Origin: Thermoanaerobaculales bacterium
GTDB lineage: Bacteria; Acidobacteriota; Thermoanaerobaculia; Thermoanaerobaculales; Sulfomarinibacteraceae
Length of the DNA: 64,000 bases
Assembly: GCA_025456145.1 (NCBI GenBank)
Contig: JALOLD010000004.1
Location: 62,001-126,000 of the forward strand
Direction: 5' to 3'
The notes under the pieces are model-generated. The model saw nothing but the letters and a program-made list of their open reading frames with translations. It made no database searches and was not told the origin of the DNA. The translations under genes and the position numbers were made by a program. This document shows, one piece after another, positions 24,325 to 32,771 of this stretch. The number at the start of each line of letters is the position of its first letter. Position 1 is the stretch's first letter.

Positions 24325-24340
24325 TGGCACGGCGGTTGCA
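24325..24340 (+). promoter_or_regulatory. Sigma-54 (-24/-12) promoter of the RsbRD-dsrMKJOP operon
   Basis: TGGCAC-GGCGG-TTGCA matches the -24/-12 consensus fully with correct spacing. The predicted transcription start is near 24351, only about 18 bases ahead of the ATG at 24369. Confidence 0.87.
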
Positions 24341-24368
24341 GTCGGACCGGTGGCCCGGGAGGGGGTCG

Positions 24369-24884
24369 ATGACTCTGATGTTGAGCAAGAATCGGCGAGA
24401 CGAGCTGGTCTCCCTGTGGTACGACCGGATCGTCGGTCGCTACCCGGCCGAGACCGAGCGATTCCTCCGCGAGCAGGCCGACCCCTTCGCCAACCCGGTC
24501 GGCTGCGCCCTGCGGGAGGATCTCGCGCCGGTCGTCGACGGGCTGCTCGACGGCCGTGACCCGGTCGACCTCGCATCCGGCCTCGACCGGGTCATCCGGG
24601 TCCGCGCGGTCCAGGACATGCGGCCGTCGGCGGCGGTGGGCTTCGTGCTCGAGCTCAAGGAGGCGTTCGAAGCGGTCGCGGGTGAGGAGCCCGAGGCCGT
24701 TCGGTCGGCCTTCTGCCAACGGGTCGAACGGCTGCTGCTCGCCGCCTTCGACGTGTACAGCCAGTGTCGCGAGCAGATCTTCGCGATCCGGGTCAACGAG
24801 ATCCGAAACCGATCGCTCAAGGTGATGGAACGCCTCAACTCGTGGCGCGAGGCCCGGGCGGGCGGTCCTGCTGTCGACGCATGA
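24369..24884 (+). CDS. RsbRD N-terminal-like protein preceding dsrM
   Basis: Soluble helical protein of 171 residues resembling the RsbRD N-terminal (RsbT co-antagonist) domain, a globin-like helical sensor fold. The start MTLMLSKNRRDELVSLWYDRIV and the downstream PFANPVG stretch fit that family. Genes of this type stand ahead of dsrM in several sulfate reducers, to my knowledge. GGGAGGGGG directly upstream sets ATG 24369. No haem ligand can be assigned with certainty. It is the first gene behind the second sigma-54 promoter, 124 bases before dsrM, and may act in regulation or assembly of the DsrMKJOP complex. Confidence 0.75.
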   Translation: MTLMLSKNRRDELVSLWYDRIVGRYPAETERFLREQADPFANPVGCALREDLAPVVDGLLDGRDPVDLASGLDRVIRVRAVQDMRPSAAVGFVLELKEAFEAVAGEEPEAVRSAFCQRVERLLLAAFDVYSQCREQIFAIRVNEIRNRSLKVMERLNSWREARAGGPAVDA

Positions 24885-25008
24885 GTCGGGGGGTCGAAGC
24901 CCGCGCCGGAGGCTCGCCCGATGCCGTGCGGATCAACGGGGAGTCGGATGGGCGCCGCCGCCGCCCGCTCGCCCGAGTCGTGAGACCTAGGAAGGAGGAG
25001 ACGAGTCG

Positions 25009-26004
25009 ATGAGTGCCCTGGTTTCCCTCGTCGCGGTCGCCGCTTTAGCGCTGCTCGCTGTGGTCGCGGTGGCCTCTGACGACCTCCGGTTGGTGTTCGG
25101 GGCGGTCATCCCGGGCATCGCGTTCGCGGTCTTCCTGGTCGGTATCGTCGCCAGGGTGATCCGCTGGGCGCGGGCGCCGGTGCCCTTTCGTATCCCCACC
25201 ACCGCGGGCCAGCAGAGGTCGCTGCCCTGGATCAACAACTCCGAGCTCGACAACCCCAGCGGCACGCCCGGCGTGCTCGGCCGGATGCTCCTCGAGGTGC
25301 TCTTCTTCCGGTCGCTCTTCCGCAACACCAAGGTGGAGCTCCTGACCGACAAGGAGAAGGTCAACTACATCGGCACCAAGTACCTGTGGGCGGCCGCGAT
25401 GGCCTTCCACTGGTCGATGCTGATCGTCGTCCTCCGGCACTTCCGCTTCTTTGTCGAGCCGATACCCCGGTTCGTCGAGATCATCCAGGCGGTCGACGGC
25501 TTCTTCCAGGTCGGAGTACCGGTGATCTATGCGACGAGCGCTGTGCTGGTCGCCTCGCTCGGCTATCTGCTGCTGCGCCGGCTGGTCGACGCCAAGGTCA
25601 AGTACATCTCGCTGCCGTCCGACTACTTCGCCCTCTACCTGCTGCTCGGGATCGCCCTGTCGGGGATCCTGATGCGCCATCTCGAGAAGGTCGACATCGT
25701 CAACGTCAAGGCGGCGATCGCCGGATGGGCCTCGTTCCAGCTGGTGCGCCCCGAGGGTGTCGGCGTGATGTACTTCATTCACGTCTTCCTGGTCAGCGTC
25801 CTGCTCGTCTACTTCCCCTTCTCGAAGCTGCTGCACGCTCCCGGGGTCTTCCTCTCGCCGACCCGGAACCTGGCCAACAACAACCGCGCCAAGCGCCACG
25901 TCAACCCGTGGAACCCGCCGATCATCGGCCACACCTACGCGGAGTGGGAGGAGGAGTTCCACGACAAGCTGGTGGCCTCCGGCTACGTCCTGGACAAGGA
26001 GTGA
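25009..26004 (+). CDS. dsrM: DsrM, membrane cytochrome b of DsrMKJOP
   Basis: Integral membrane protein (331 residues) of the NarI-type haem b family. About six spans are visible, including an N-terminal pair (residues 3-45) and helices near 125, 165, 205 and 250. His residues in AAMAFHWSMLIVVLRHFRFF and LMRHLEKVDI are candidate haem ligands. DsrM passes electrons from menaquinol, or from the periplasmic DsrJO side, to DsrK. GGAGGAG at 24994-25000 precedes the ATG. Only three bases separate it from dsrK. Confidence 0.95.
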   Translation: MSALVSLVAVAALALLAVVAVASDDLRLVFGAVIPGIAFAVFLVGIVARVIRWARAPVPFRIPTTAGQQRSLPWINNSELDNPSGTPGVLGRMLLEVLFFRSLFRNTKVELLTDKEKVNYIGTKYLWAAAMAFHWSMLIVVLRHFRFFVEPIPRFVEIIQAVDGFFQVGVPVIYATSAVLVASLGYLLLRRLVDAKVKYISLPSDYFALYLLLGIALSGILMRHLEKVDIVNVKAAIAGWASFQLVRPEGVGVMYFIHVFLVSVLLVYFPFSKLLHAPGVFLSPTRNLANNNRAKRHVNPWNPPIIGHTYAEWEEEFHDKLVASGYVLDKE

Positions 26005-26007
26005 GCG

Positions 26008-27630
26008 ATGGCCGAGAAGTCACCCCAAGAGCTCATCCAGATCGATCTCGACCCGCCGAGGAGGGACTGGCGGAACCCGTCCGTCGACTTCGAGTCGAGA
26101 CGCGGCACCTGGTCCTACCCGGCGGCGGCCAAGAACATCGAGTACATGGGCTATGCGAACCCCCGTGAGTGGTCGCCCACCGACGACGACTGGCAGCTGC
26201 CGGACAACTGGCAGCAGATCATCCACGAGGGCTTCAAGGAGCGGCTCGCCAAGTACCGGTCGCTGCGGGTCTTCATGGACACCTGTGTGCGCTGCGGCGC
26301 CTGCGCCGACAAGTGCCACTTCTTCATCGGCTCGGGCGATCCCAAGAACATGCCGGTGCTGCGCTCCGAGCTGCTCCGCTCGATCTACCGCAACGACTTC
26401 ACCCTGGCCGGCAAGCTGCTCGGCGGTTTCGCGGGCGGTCGCAAGCTGACCAAGGAGGTGCTCAAGGAGTGGTTCTACTACTTCTTCCAGTGCACCGAGT
26501 GCCGGCGCTGCAGCGTCTACTGCCCGTACGGCATCGACACCGCTGATGTCACGATGATGGCGCGTGAGCTGATGATGCTGGTCGGCCTCAACATCAACTG
26601 GATCTGCGAGCCGGTCGCCAACTGCCAGCGCACCGGCAACCACCTCGGGATCCAGCCCCATACCTTCAAGGACAACATCGAGTTCCTCTGCGAGGAGCTC
26701 GAGGACAGCCACGGCATCAAGATCGAGCCGGTGATCAACAAGAAGGGCGCCGAGGTCCTGTTCATCATCCCCTCGGCGGACTACTTCGCCGACCCCGGGA
26801 CCTACACCTTCGTCGGCTACCTGATGCTCTTCAAGCAGATCGGGCTCGACTACACGATGTCGGCCTACGCCTCGGAGGGCGGCAACTTCGGGCTGTTCAC
26901 CTCGCACGACACGATCAAGAAGCTCAACTACAAGATCTACCACGAGGCCAAGCGGCTCGGCGTCAAGTGGATCCTCGGCGGCGAGTGCGGTCACATGTGG
27001 CGGGTCATGCACCAGTACATGGACACGATGAACGGGCCGGCCGACTTCCTCGAGGTGCCGCGGTCGCCGCTCACCGGCACGGTCTTCGAGAACGCGCGGG
27101 CGACCAAGATGGTCCACATCTGCGAGTTCACCGCCGACCTGATCCGGAACAAGAAGATCAAGCTCGATAAGAGCCGCAACGACAAGTACCGGGTGACCTT
27201 CCACGACTCCTGCAACCCGGCGCGGGCGCTCGGTCTGTTCGAGGAGCCGCGCTACATCCTCAAGAACGTCTGCAACCACTTCTACGAGATGCCCGAGAAC
27301 ACGATCCGCGAGCACACCTTCTGCTGCGCGGGCGGCGCCGGCCTCGGCAACGACGAGAACATGGAGATGCGCCTGCGCGGCGGTCTGCCCCGCGGCAACG
27401 CGCTCAAGCACGTCCGCGACGCCCACGGCGTCAACCTCATGAGCTGCATCTGCGCCATCGACCGGGCGACGCTGCCGCCGCTCGCCGAGTACTGGTCGCC
27501 CGGGGTGGAGATCAGCGGCGTCCACGAGCTGGTGGCGAACGCGCTGGTGATGGACGGCGAGCCCGAACGCACCGTGAATCTCCGGGGCGAGCCCCTGAAG
27601 GAAGAGAAGGAGGGCACCACCGATGTATGA
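26008..27630 (+). CDS. dsrK: DsrK, catalytic CCG iron-sulfur subunit
   Basis: Fe-S protein of 540 residues in the HdrD family, attached to the membrane at the cytoplasmic side. Two [4Fe-4S] motifs (CVRCGACADKC near 92 and CTECRRCSVYCP near 162) and a CCG domain (DSCNPARALG, FCCAGGAG) are visible. The CCG-domain cluster is thought to reduce DsrC trisulfide, releasing sulfide. The gene overlaps dsrJ by eight bases. It is one of three DsrK-like paralogues in this window, with tmcB and hmcF. Confidence 0.95.
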   Translation: MAEKSPQELIQIDLDPPRRDWRNPSVDFESRRGTWSYPAAAKNIEYMGYANPREWSPTDDDWQLPDNWQQIIHEGFKERLAKYRSLRVFMDTCVRCGACADKCHFFIGSGDPKNMPVLRSELLRSIYRNDFTLAGKLLGGFAGGRKLTKEVLKEWFYYFFQCTECRRCSVYCPYGIDTADVTMMARELMMLVGLNINWICEPVANCQRTGNHLGIQPHTFKDNIEFLCEELEDSHGIKIEPVINKKGAEVLFIIPSADYFADPGTYTFVGYLMLFKQIGLDYTMSAYASEGGNFGLFTSHDTIKKLNYKIYHEAKRLGVKWILGGECGHMWRVMHQYMDTMNGPADFLEVPRSPLTGTVFENARATKMVHICEFTADLIRNKKIKLDKSRNDKYRVTFHDSCNPARALGLFEEPRYILKNVCNHFYEMPENTIREHTFCCAGGAGLGNDENMEMRLRGGLPRGNALKHVRDAHGVNLMSCICAIDRATLPPLAEYWSPGVEISGVHELVANALVMDGEPERTVNLRGEPLKEEKEGTTDV

Positions 27631-28012
27631 CGCCGGCAAGATCATCGTCGGGCTCCTGGTCTTCGTGGCCCTCGCCACCTCGCCGCTGTGGTTCAACGCG
27701 CTGTTCGGCGAGTCCCCCGCGGCCCCGGAGCTCAAGCTGCCGACCAACGGCTCGACCGAGTGCGTCGAGGCGAGGGACTTCATGGTCGCCAATCACATGG
27801 ACCTGCTCAACCAGTGGCGAGACGCCGTGGTCCGGACCGGAACGCGCGACTATGTCAGCACGCTCAACAACAAGACCTACGACATGAGCCTGTCCAGGAC
27901 CTGCATGGACTGCCACTCGAACAAGACCGAGTTCTGCGACGCCTGCCACACCTACCTGGCAGTCTCCCCCTACTGCTGGGACTGCCACGTGGAACCGAAA
28001 GGGGCCGACTGA
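27623..28012 (+). CDS. dsrJ: DsrJ, triheme periplasmic cytochrome c
   Basis: Protein of 129 residues with an uncleaved N-terminal signal-anchor helix (residues 6-25) and three CXXCH motifs (C94, C105, C118). An extra cysteine, C47, is in the place where DsrJ proteins have the unusual axial Cys ligand to one haem. It faces the periplasm and exchanges electrons with DsrO. The start overlaps dsrK and the stop overlaps the dsrO ATG, so the genes are translationally coupled. Confidence 0.95.
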   Translation: MYDAGKIIVGLLVFVALATSPLWFNALFGESPAAPELKLPTNGSTECVEARDFMVANHMDLLNQWRDAVVRTGTRDYVSTLNNKTYDMSLSRTCMDCHSNKTEFCDACHTYLAVSPYCWDCHVEPKGAD

Positions 28013-28866
28013 TGGACGGGAGCAGACGTGAATTCCTGAAGCTGGCCGGGCTCACCGCCATCGGCGCGACGGGTGCGTCGTCGGTTCGGGCCTCCGGTGG
28101 GGCGTCGTCGGCGACCGGCGGCCATGCCGAGGCCTCGTCGGACGGGGTCCGTCTGGCGATGGTCGTCGACCTGCGGAAGTTCTCCCGGGACGGGAGCCTC
28201 GCCGAGCGCTGCATCGAGGCCTGCCACCGCGCCCACAACGTGCCCGACTTCGGCGACGACCCCAAGAACGAGGTCAAGTGGATCTGGACCGAGGACTTCG
28301 AAACCGCCTTCCACTCGCAGGAGTTCCACTTCATCCGCGAGGACCTCAAGGGCAAGCCGACCCTGCTGCTGTGCAACCACTGCGACAACCCGCCGTGCAC
28401 CAGGGTCTGCCCGACCCAGGCGACGTGGAAGCGCGATGCCGACGGGATCGTCATGATGGACTGGCACCGCTGCATCGGCTGCCGCTACTGCGTGGTGGCC
28501 TGCCCCTACGGCTCGCGGTCATTCAACTGGAAGAACCCGCGGCTCGGGCTCGAGGACATCGACATCAACTTCCCGACCCGGATGAGGGGCGTCGTCGAGA
28601 AGTGCACCTTCTGCGAGGAGCGGCTTGCCCGCGGACAGCAGCCGGCGTGCGTCGAGGTGTGCTCGAACGACGAGATCGTGTTCGGCGACCTCAACGACCC
28701 GGGCTCCAAGGTCCGCCAGCTTCTCGCCGAGCGGATGGCCATCCGTCGCAAGTCGGGGCTCGGAACCCAGCCCGAGGTCTACTACGTCATCGACGACCCG
28801 CGCACGCTGCAGGAGTTCGCGCCGGCCGCTGTCGTCGATGGCGCGGAAGGGGGCGACCATGCTTGA
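28012..28866 (+). CDS. dsrO: DsrO, periplasmic four-cluster ferredoxin
   Basis: Protein of 284 residues with a Tat signal (SRREFLKLAGL). Four cysteine groups typical of the HmcB/DmsB family follow: CIEACHRAHN, CNHCDNPPCTRVCP, CIGCRYCVVACP and CTFCEERLARGQQPACVEVC. The first group is atypical for a cluster site (C-x3-C-H), as in known DsrO, so three or four [4Fe-4S] clusters are bound. It connects DsrJ with DsrP. The ATG overlaps the dsrJ stop and the end overlaps dsrP by eight bases. Confidence 0.95.
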   Translation: MDGSRREFLKLAGLTAIGATGASSVRASGGASSATGGHAEASSDGVRLAMVVDLRKFSRDGSLAERCIEACHRAHNVPDFGDDPKNEVKWIWTEDFETAFHSQEFHFIREDLKGKPTLLLCNHCDNPPCTRVCPTQATWKRDADGIVMMDWHRCIGCRYCVVACPYGSRSFNWKNPRLGLEDIDINFPTRMRGVVEKCTFCEERLARGQQPACVEVCSNDEIVFGDLNDPGSKVRQLLAERMAIRRKSGLGTQPEVYYVIDDPRTLQEFAPAAVVDGAEGGDHA

Positions 28867-30016
28867 GAAGGCGCTCAGCGGCAACCGCACCTACTGGACC
28901 TGGATCTTCTTCCTGCTGGCGATCATCGGGGCGGGCGCGGCGTGCTGGTTCTGGCAGCTCAACGTCGGTCTGACGATCACCGGTCTGAGCCGGGACGTCG
29001 TCTGGGGCTTCTACATCGCCCAGTTCACCTTCTTGGTCGGCGTCGCGGCCTCGGCGGTGATGGTCGTGCTGCCCTACTACCTGCACAACTACAAGGCCTT
29101 CGGCAAGATGACCATCCTCGGCGAGTTCCTCGCGATCGCCGCGGTCATCATGTGCATGACCTTCATCTTCGTCGACATGGGGCGGCCAGACCGGATCCTC
29201 AACGTCTTTCTCCACCCGACTCCGCACTCGATGATGTTCTGGGACACCATCGCGCTGGGCGGCTACCTGGTGCTCAACATCCTGATCAGCCGGGTCACGC
29301 TGAGCAGCGAGCGTCGCGGGATCGCGCCGCCCAAGTGGATCAGGCCGATCATCATCCTCTCGATCCCCTGGGCGGTCTCGATCCACACCGTGACCGCGTT
29401 CCTCTACGCTGGCCTCGCCGCCCGGCCGTTCTGGCTGACGGCGATCCTGGCGCCCCGCTTCCTCGCTTCCGCCTTCGCCGCCGGCCCGGCGCTGCTCATC
29501 CTGCTCGCCCTCATCGTCCGCAGGATCAGCTCCTTCGACCCGGGCAGGGAGGCGATCAACAAGCTCGCCGAGATCGTCACCTACGCGATGATCCTCAACG
29601 TCTTCTTCGTCGCGATGGAGCTCTTCACCGCGCTCTACAGCGACATCCCCGAGCACGTCCACCACTTCCAGTTCCTCTTCACCGGTCTCGAGGGCAACAG
29701 CACCCTGGCGCCCTGGATGTGGCTGTCGGTGCTGCTCGCGGTGGTCTCGCTGGTCATCCTGATCAACCCCGCGACCCGGCGGAGCGAGACCACGCTGATC
29801 CTCGGCTGCATCGCCGTCTTTTTCTCGCTGTGGATCGACAAGGGTCTCGGCATGGTGATCGCCGGGTTCGTCCCGAACCCCCTCGGGCAGGTCGTCGAGT
29901 ACGCGCCGACCCTTCCCGAGCTGACCATCAGCCTGGCGATCTACGCCGGCGGCGTGCTCATCGTGACCGGGCTGTACAAGATCGCACTCGAGGTGCGGGG
30001 ACAGATGAAGGCCTGA
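28859..30016 (+). CDS. dsrP: DsrP, NrfD-family quinone-interacting membrane subunit
   Basis: Polytopic membrane protein of 385 residues with about ten spans, in the NrfD/HmcC family. It interacts with menaquinone and with DsrO. Start ATG 28859 overlaps the dsrO end. It completes a full dsrMKJOP set in standard order, with every junction tightly spaced or overlapping, closed by a strong terminator at 30047. Confidence 0.95.
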   Translation: MLEKALSGNRTYWTWIFFLLAIIGAGAACWFWQLNVGLTITGLSRDVVWGFYIAQFTFLVGVAASAVMVVLPYYLHNYKAFGKMTILGEFLAIAAVIMCMTFIFVDMGRPDRILNVFLHPTPHSMMFWDTIALGGYLVLNILISRVTLSSERRGIAPPKWIRPIIILSIPWAVSIHTVTAFLYAGLAARPFWLTAILAPRFLASAFAAGPALLILLALIVRRISSFDPGREAINKLAEIVTYAMILNVFFVAMELFTALYSDIPEHVHHFQFLFTGLEGNSTLAPWMWLSVLLAVVSLVILINPATRRSETTLILGCIAVFFSLWIDKGLGMVIAGFVPNPLGQVVEYAPTLPELTISLAIYAGGVLIVTGLYKIALEVRGQMKA

Positions 30017-30046
30017 CCGGGCCGAGCCTCCGCACCGTGTTCTCGT

Positions 30047-30080
30047 GCCCCCGACCCGCCCGGTCGGGGGCCCTTTTTTT
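30047..30080 (+). terminator. Rho-independent terminator after dsrP
   Basis: A perfect 10-bp stem (30047-30056 with 30062-30071) and a 5-base loop are followed by CC and seven T residues. The ribosome site of the next gene begins right after the T-run. Confidence 0.92.
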
Positions 30081-30089
30081 GGAGGTCGG

Positions 30090-31748
30090 ATGACCACGAC
30101 ACGCAAAAAGATCGTTATCGTCGGAGCCTCGGCGGCGGGTCTGCGCTGCGCCTGCCGGGTCAAGCGCCTCCAACCGGGCTGGTCGGTCACCGTGGTCGAG
30201 GCCAACGAGGTGTTCTCCTACGGCGCCTGCGGGATGCCCTACGTCCTGTCGGGCGACATCGAGGAGCTCGGCGCCCTGCGCCGCACGCCCTACGGGGTCG
30301 ATCGCGACGAGGCCTACTTCACGGCGGTCAAGGGGGTCGAGGTGCTGGCGCCGTGGGCGGCCACCGGCGTCGACGTCGCGGGACGGACCCTGGCGATCGC
30401 CGGGCCGGGCGGCAACCGTCTCGTCGAGTGGGACGAGCTGGTGATCGCGACCGGCGCCGCCCCGCGCCGGCTGCCCGGGCTGCCCGAGCACGACAGGGTC
30501 CGGACCTTTCACGTCTGGGACGACGTCAAGCCCCTCAAGCTCGGTCTGATGCGGGGCGAGATCGGATCGGTGGCGGTGATCGGGGCGGGTCTGGTCGGCT
30601 GCGAGGTGGCGGAGGCCTTCGCCTCGCTGTGGGGCGCCGATGTGACCCTCGTCGAGGCCGCCGCCACCCCGCTGCCCGAGATCCTCGATCGCGAGCTCGG
30701 AGCGGTGGTCGCGAAACACCTCGAGAGCCAGGGGGTCAGGCTGATGACCGGCTGTCCGGTGGAACGGGTCGCCATCACCGACGACGGCGCCGCGGTGCTC
30801 GCCGGCGGCGCCGAGATCACGGTCGACGTCGTGGTGGTGGCGGTCGGCGTCCGGCCGCGGGTCGAGCTCGCCCGAGCGGCCGGTCTCGAGCTCGGGCCGA
30901 CCGGTGCGATCCGGGTCGATGATCGGCTCGCGACTACGGCGCCGCACATCTGGGCGGCCGGAGACTGCGCCGAGGTCCGGCACGCGGTTACCGGAGGCCC
31001 GGCCTTTCTCCCCCTCGGCTCGCTGGCCAACCGTCAGGGTCGCGCCCTCGGGACAGTGCTCGCCGGCGGGGAGGCGTCGTTCGGACCGGTTGCCGGCGCC
31101 GCCGCGGTCAAGGTCTTCGACCTCAACATCGCGGCGGTCGGGAGCACGGCGGCGCGGTTGCGCGGCGGTGGCACGACCGTAGGGTCGGTATGGATCAGCG
31201 CCGAGGACCGCGCCCACTACTGGCCGGAGGCCAAGCTGGCCCTGCTCGGCATGGTCTACGACCCGGCGAGCCGTCGGGTGCTCGGGGTCCAGGGGGTCGG
31301 TGAGGGGGCCGAGGTCGCCAAGCGGATCGATGTCGCCGCCCAGCTCATCCTCCGCTCGGCGACCGTCGAGGACTTCGTCGACATCGAGCATGCCTACGCC
31401 CCGCCCTACGCGCCGGCCCTCGACCCGCTGACGGTCCTCGCCTGCGCCGCCCAGAACGCGCTCGACGGGGTCGAGGGGGTGTCGCCCCTCGCCGACCTCG
31501 GGACGGCGACGGTGCTCGATGTCCGGGTCGACGACGAGCGGGGGGAGCGTCCGGTCGAGGCCGGGCGGCTCGTCGAGATCGAGGTCGGCGAGCTGCGCAA
31601 CCGTGCCGACGAGCTGCCGGACGGGCCGCTGCTCGTCGTCTGCGCCCACGGCACGCGCTCGGCCGAGGTGGTCCGCTGGCTGTCCGGCCGGGGGGTCGAG
31701 GCGCGCTACCTGGGCGGCGGGATGAGCTGGCGGGCCAGGGCGGTCTGA
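30090..31748 (+). CDS. FAD-dependent CoA-disulfide/polysulfide reductase with C-terminal rhodanese domain
   Basis: Protein of 552 residues. The first ~445 residues are a pyridine nucleotide-disulfide reductase of the CoA-disulfide reductase/NADH oxidase type. It shows an FAD site VGASAAGLR, the redox-active cysteine in YGACGMPYVLSG, an NAD(P)H site VIGAGLVGCEVAEA and WAAGDCAE. The last ~95 residues are a rhodanese domain with active-site loop CAHGTRS. Such fusions reduce CoA persulfide or polysulfide with NAD(P)H. Directly behind the dsr terminator, it probably handles zero-valent sulfur. GGAGG at 30081-30085 sets ATG 30090. The short leader between terminator and gene suggests expression by read-through or from a promoter inside dsrP. 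Confidence 0.85.
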   Translation: MTTTRKKIVIVGASAAGLRCACRVKRLQPGWSVTVVEANEVFSYGACGMPYVLSGDIEELGALRRTPYGVDRDEAYFTAVKGVEVLAPWAATGVDVAGRTLAIAGPGGNRLVEWDELVIATGAAPRRLPGLPEHDRVRTFHVWDDVKPLKLGLMRGEIGSVAVIGAGLVGCEVAEAFASLWGADVTLVEAAATPLPEILDRELGAVVAKHLESQGVRLMTGCPVERVAITDDGAAVLAGGAEITVDVVVVAVGVRPRVELARAAGLELGPTGAIRVDDRLATTAPHIWAAGDCAEVRHAVTGGPAFLPLGSLANRQGRALGTVLAGGEASFGPVAGAAAVKVFDLNIAAVGSTAARLRGGGTTVGSVWISAEDRAHYWPEAKLALLGMVYDPASRRVLGVQGVGEGAEVAKRIDVAAQLILRSATVEDFVDIEHAYAPPYAPALDPLTVLACAAQNALDGVEGVSPLADLGTATVLDVRVDDERGERPVEAGRLVEIEVGELRNRADELPDGPLLVVCAHGTRSAEVVRWLSGRGVEARYLGGGMSWRARAV

Positions 31749-31796
31749 CGGAACCGCCCCGATCCGCGGGATCTCTCGCGCCCTTCGCCGCCGAGC

Positions 31797-32657
31797 TCAG
31801 GCTTGCGCCTCGCCGGTGCCCAGGAAGAGGGCCGCCGTGAGCATGATCAGGGCCTGGACGAGGAGCAGCACCACGGCGAAGCCGACGATGTCGGGTCGGT
31901 GGAGGAGGCTGACGGCGACGACCGTCGCGAGCGCGAGGTTGCGGCACGGGAACTCGACGAGATAGGTCACGCGGTCCGCGGCCGGTCGGCCGGTCGCCCA
32001 GGCGAGCCCGGCGCCGGCCGCCATGGCCAGCGCGGTGAAGACGAAGGCGGTCAGGGCGAGCTCGTCGATCGACGCGACGATCGCCCCTTTCTGGCCGTGG
32101 ACGACATAGGCGACGAGCGCGACGAGGGCGACCAGGCTGACCCGGCGGAGCGCCCGATCCCGGGACTGGAGGGTCGCCGGGCGCCAGCGTCGCAGGGTCA
32201 TCCCGACGATGGCGGGCAGCACCACCAGCCCGAGCAGCTGGACGGCGAGAACCGCGCCCGGGATCCGGATCTCGGGCTGGTCGTCGAGCCAGAAGAAGAA
32301 GCCGGCGGTGACGAGGGCCGGGATCGTCGCGAAGCTCACCAGGCACGACACCGCGGTCAGGGTGATCGAAAGGGCGACGTTGCCCCGGGCGAGGCAGGTG
32401 TAGAAGTTCGAGACCGTCCCGCCCGGACACGAGGCGACCAGCACGAGCCCGGCGACGGCGACCGGCGAGGGCTCGAGCACCAGGGCGATCACGGTGGCGA
32501 TGAGCGGCAGCAGCACGAGCTGGCCGATGGTCGCCGTGACCACGGCGCGGAGATCGGTCGCCGACCGGCACAGCTCGGACGGAGTGAGGCCGTGCCCGAC
32601 CGCGACCATCATGAGGAAGGCGACGGCGGGGATCGCGAGGTCGGTCACCGGGTCCAT
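31797..32657 (-). CDS. Bile acid:sodium symporter (BASS) family transporter
   Basis: Integral membrane protein of 286 residues with about nine or ten hydrophobic spans. The family motif region SCPGGTVSNFYTCLARGN is clear, and a second characteristic segment (EFPCRNLALATVVA) mirrors it. Members import organic anions with sodium; substrates range from bile acids and pyruvate to sulfonates. The substrate here is unknown; the position between a sulfur reductase and a siroheme synthase does not decide it. It is divergent from the siroheme synthase gene. Confidence 0.85.
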   Translation of the reverse strand: MDPVTDLAIPAVAFLMMVAVGHGLTPSELCRSATDLRAVVTATIGQLVLLPLIATVIALVLEPSPVAVAGLVLVASCPGGTVSNFYTCLARGNVALSITLTAVSCLVSFATIPALVTAGFFFWLDDQPEIRIPGAVLAVQLLGLVVLPAIVGMTLRRWRPATLQSRDRALRRVSLVALVALVAYVVHGQKGAIVASIDELALTAFVFTALAMAAGAGLAWATGRPAADRVTYLVEFPCRNLALATVVAVSLLHRPDIVGFAVVLLLVQALIMLTAALFLGTGEAQA

Positions 32658-32771
32658 GGCACACTATTCTGCGCCATGGTCGGAGCCCGGCGCAATGCCG
32701 GAGGCGTGCGCTGCGGTGTTACACTGCGCGATGCGCGCCCGGCGCCCGGCCGGTCGCCGGAGGCCCCCCAG

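Noticed and set aside
32657-32672. TGGCAC followed by TCTGC upstream of the siroheme synthase
   Set aside because: The GG-GC distance is eleven bases and the -12 half is poor.
31803-32675. Upstream extension of the siroheme synthase frame by about 290 codons
   Set aside because: It runs antisense through the BASS transporter gene, which has clear membrane-protein sequence.
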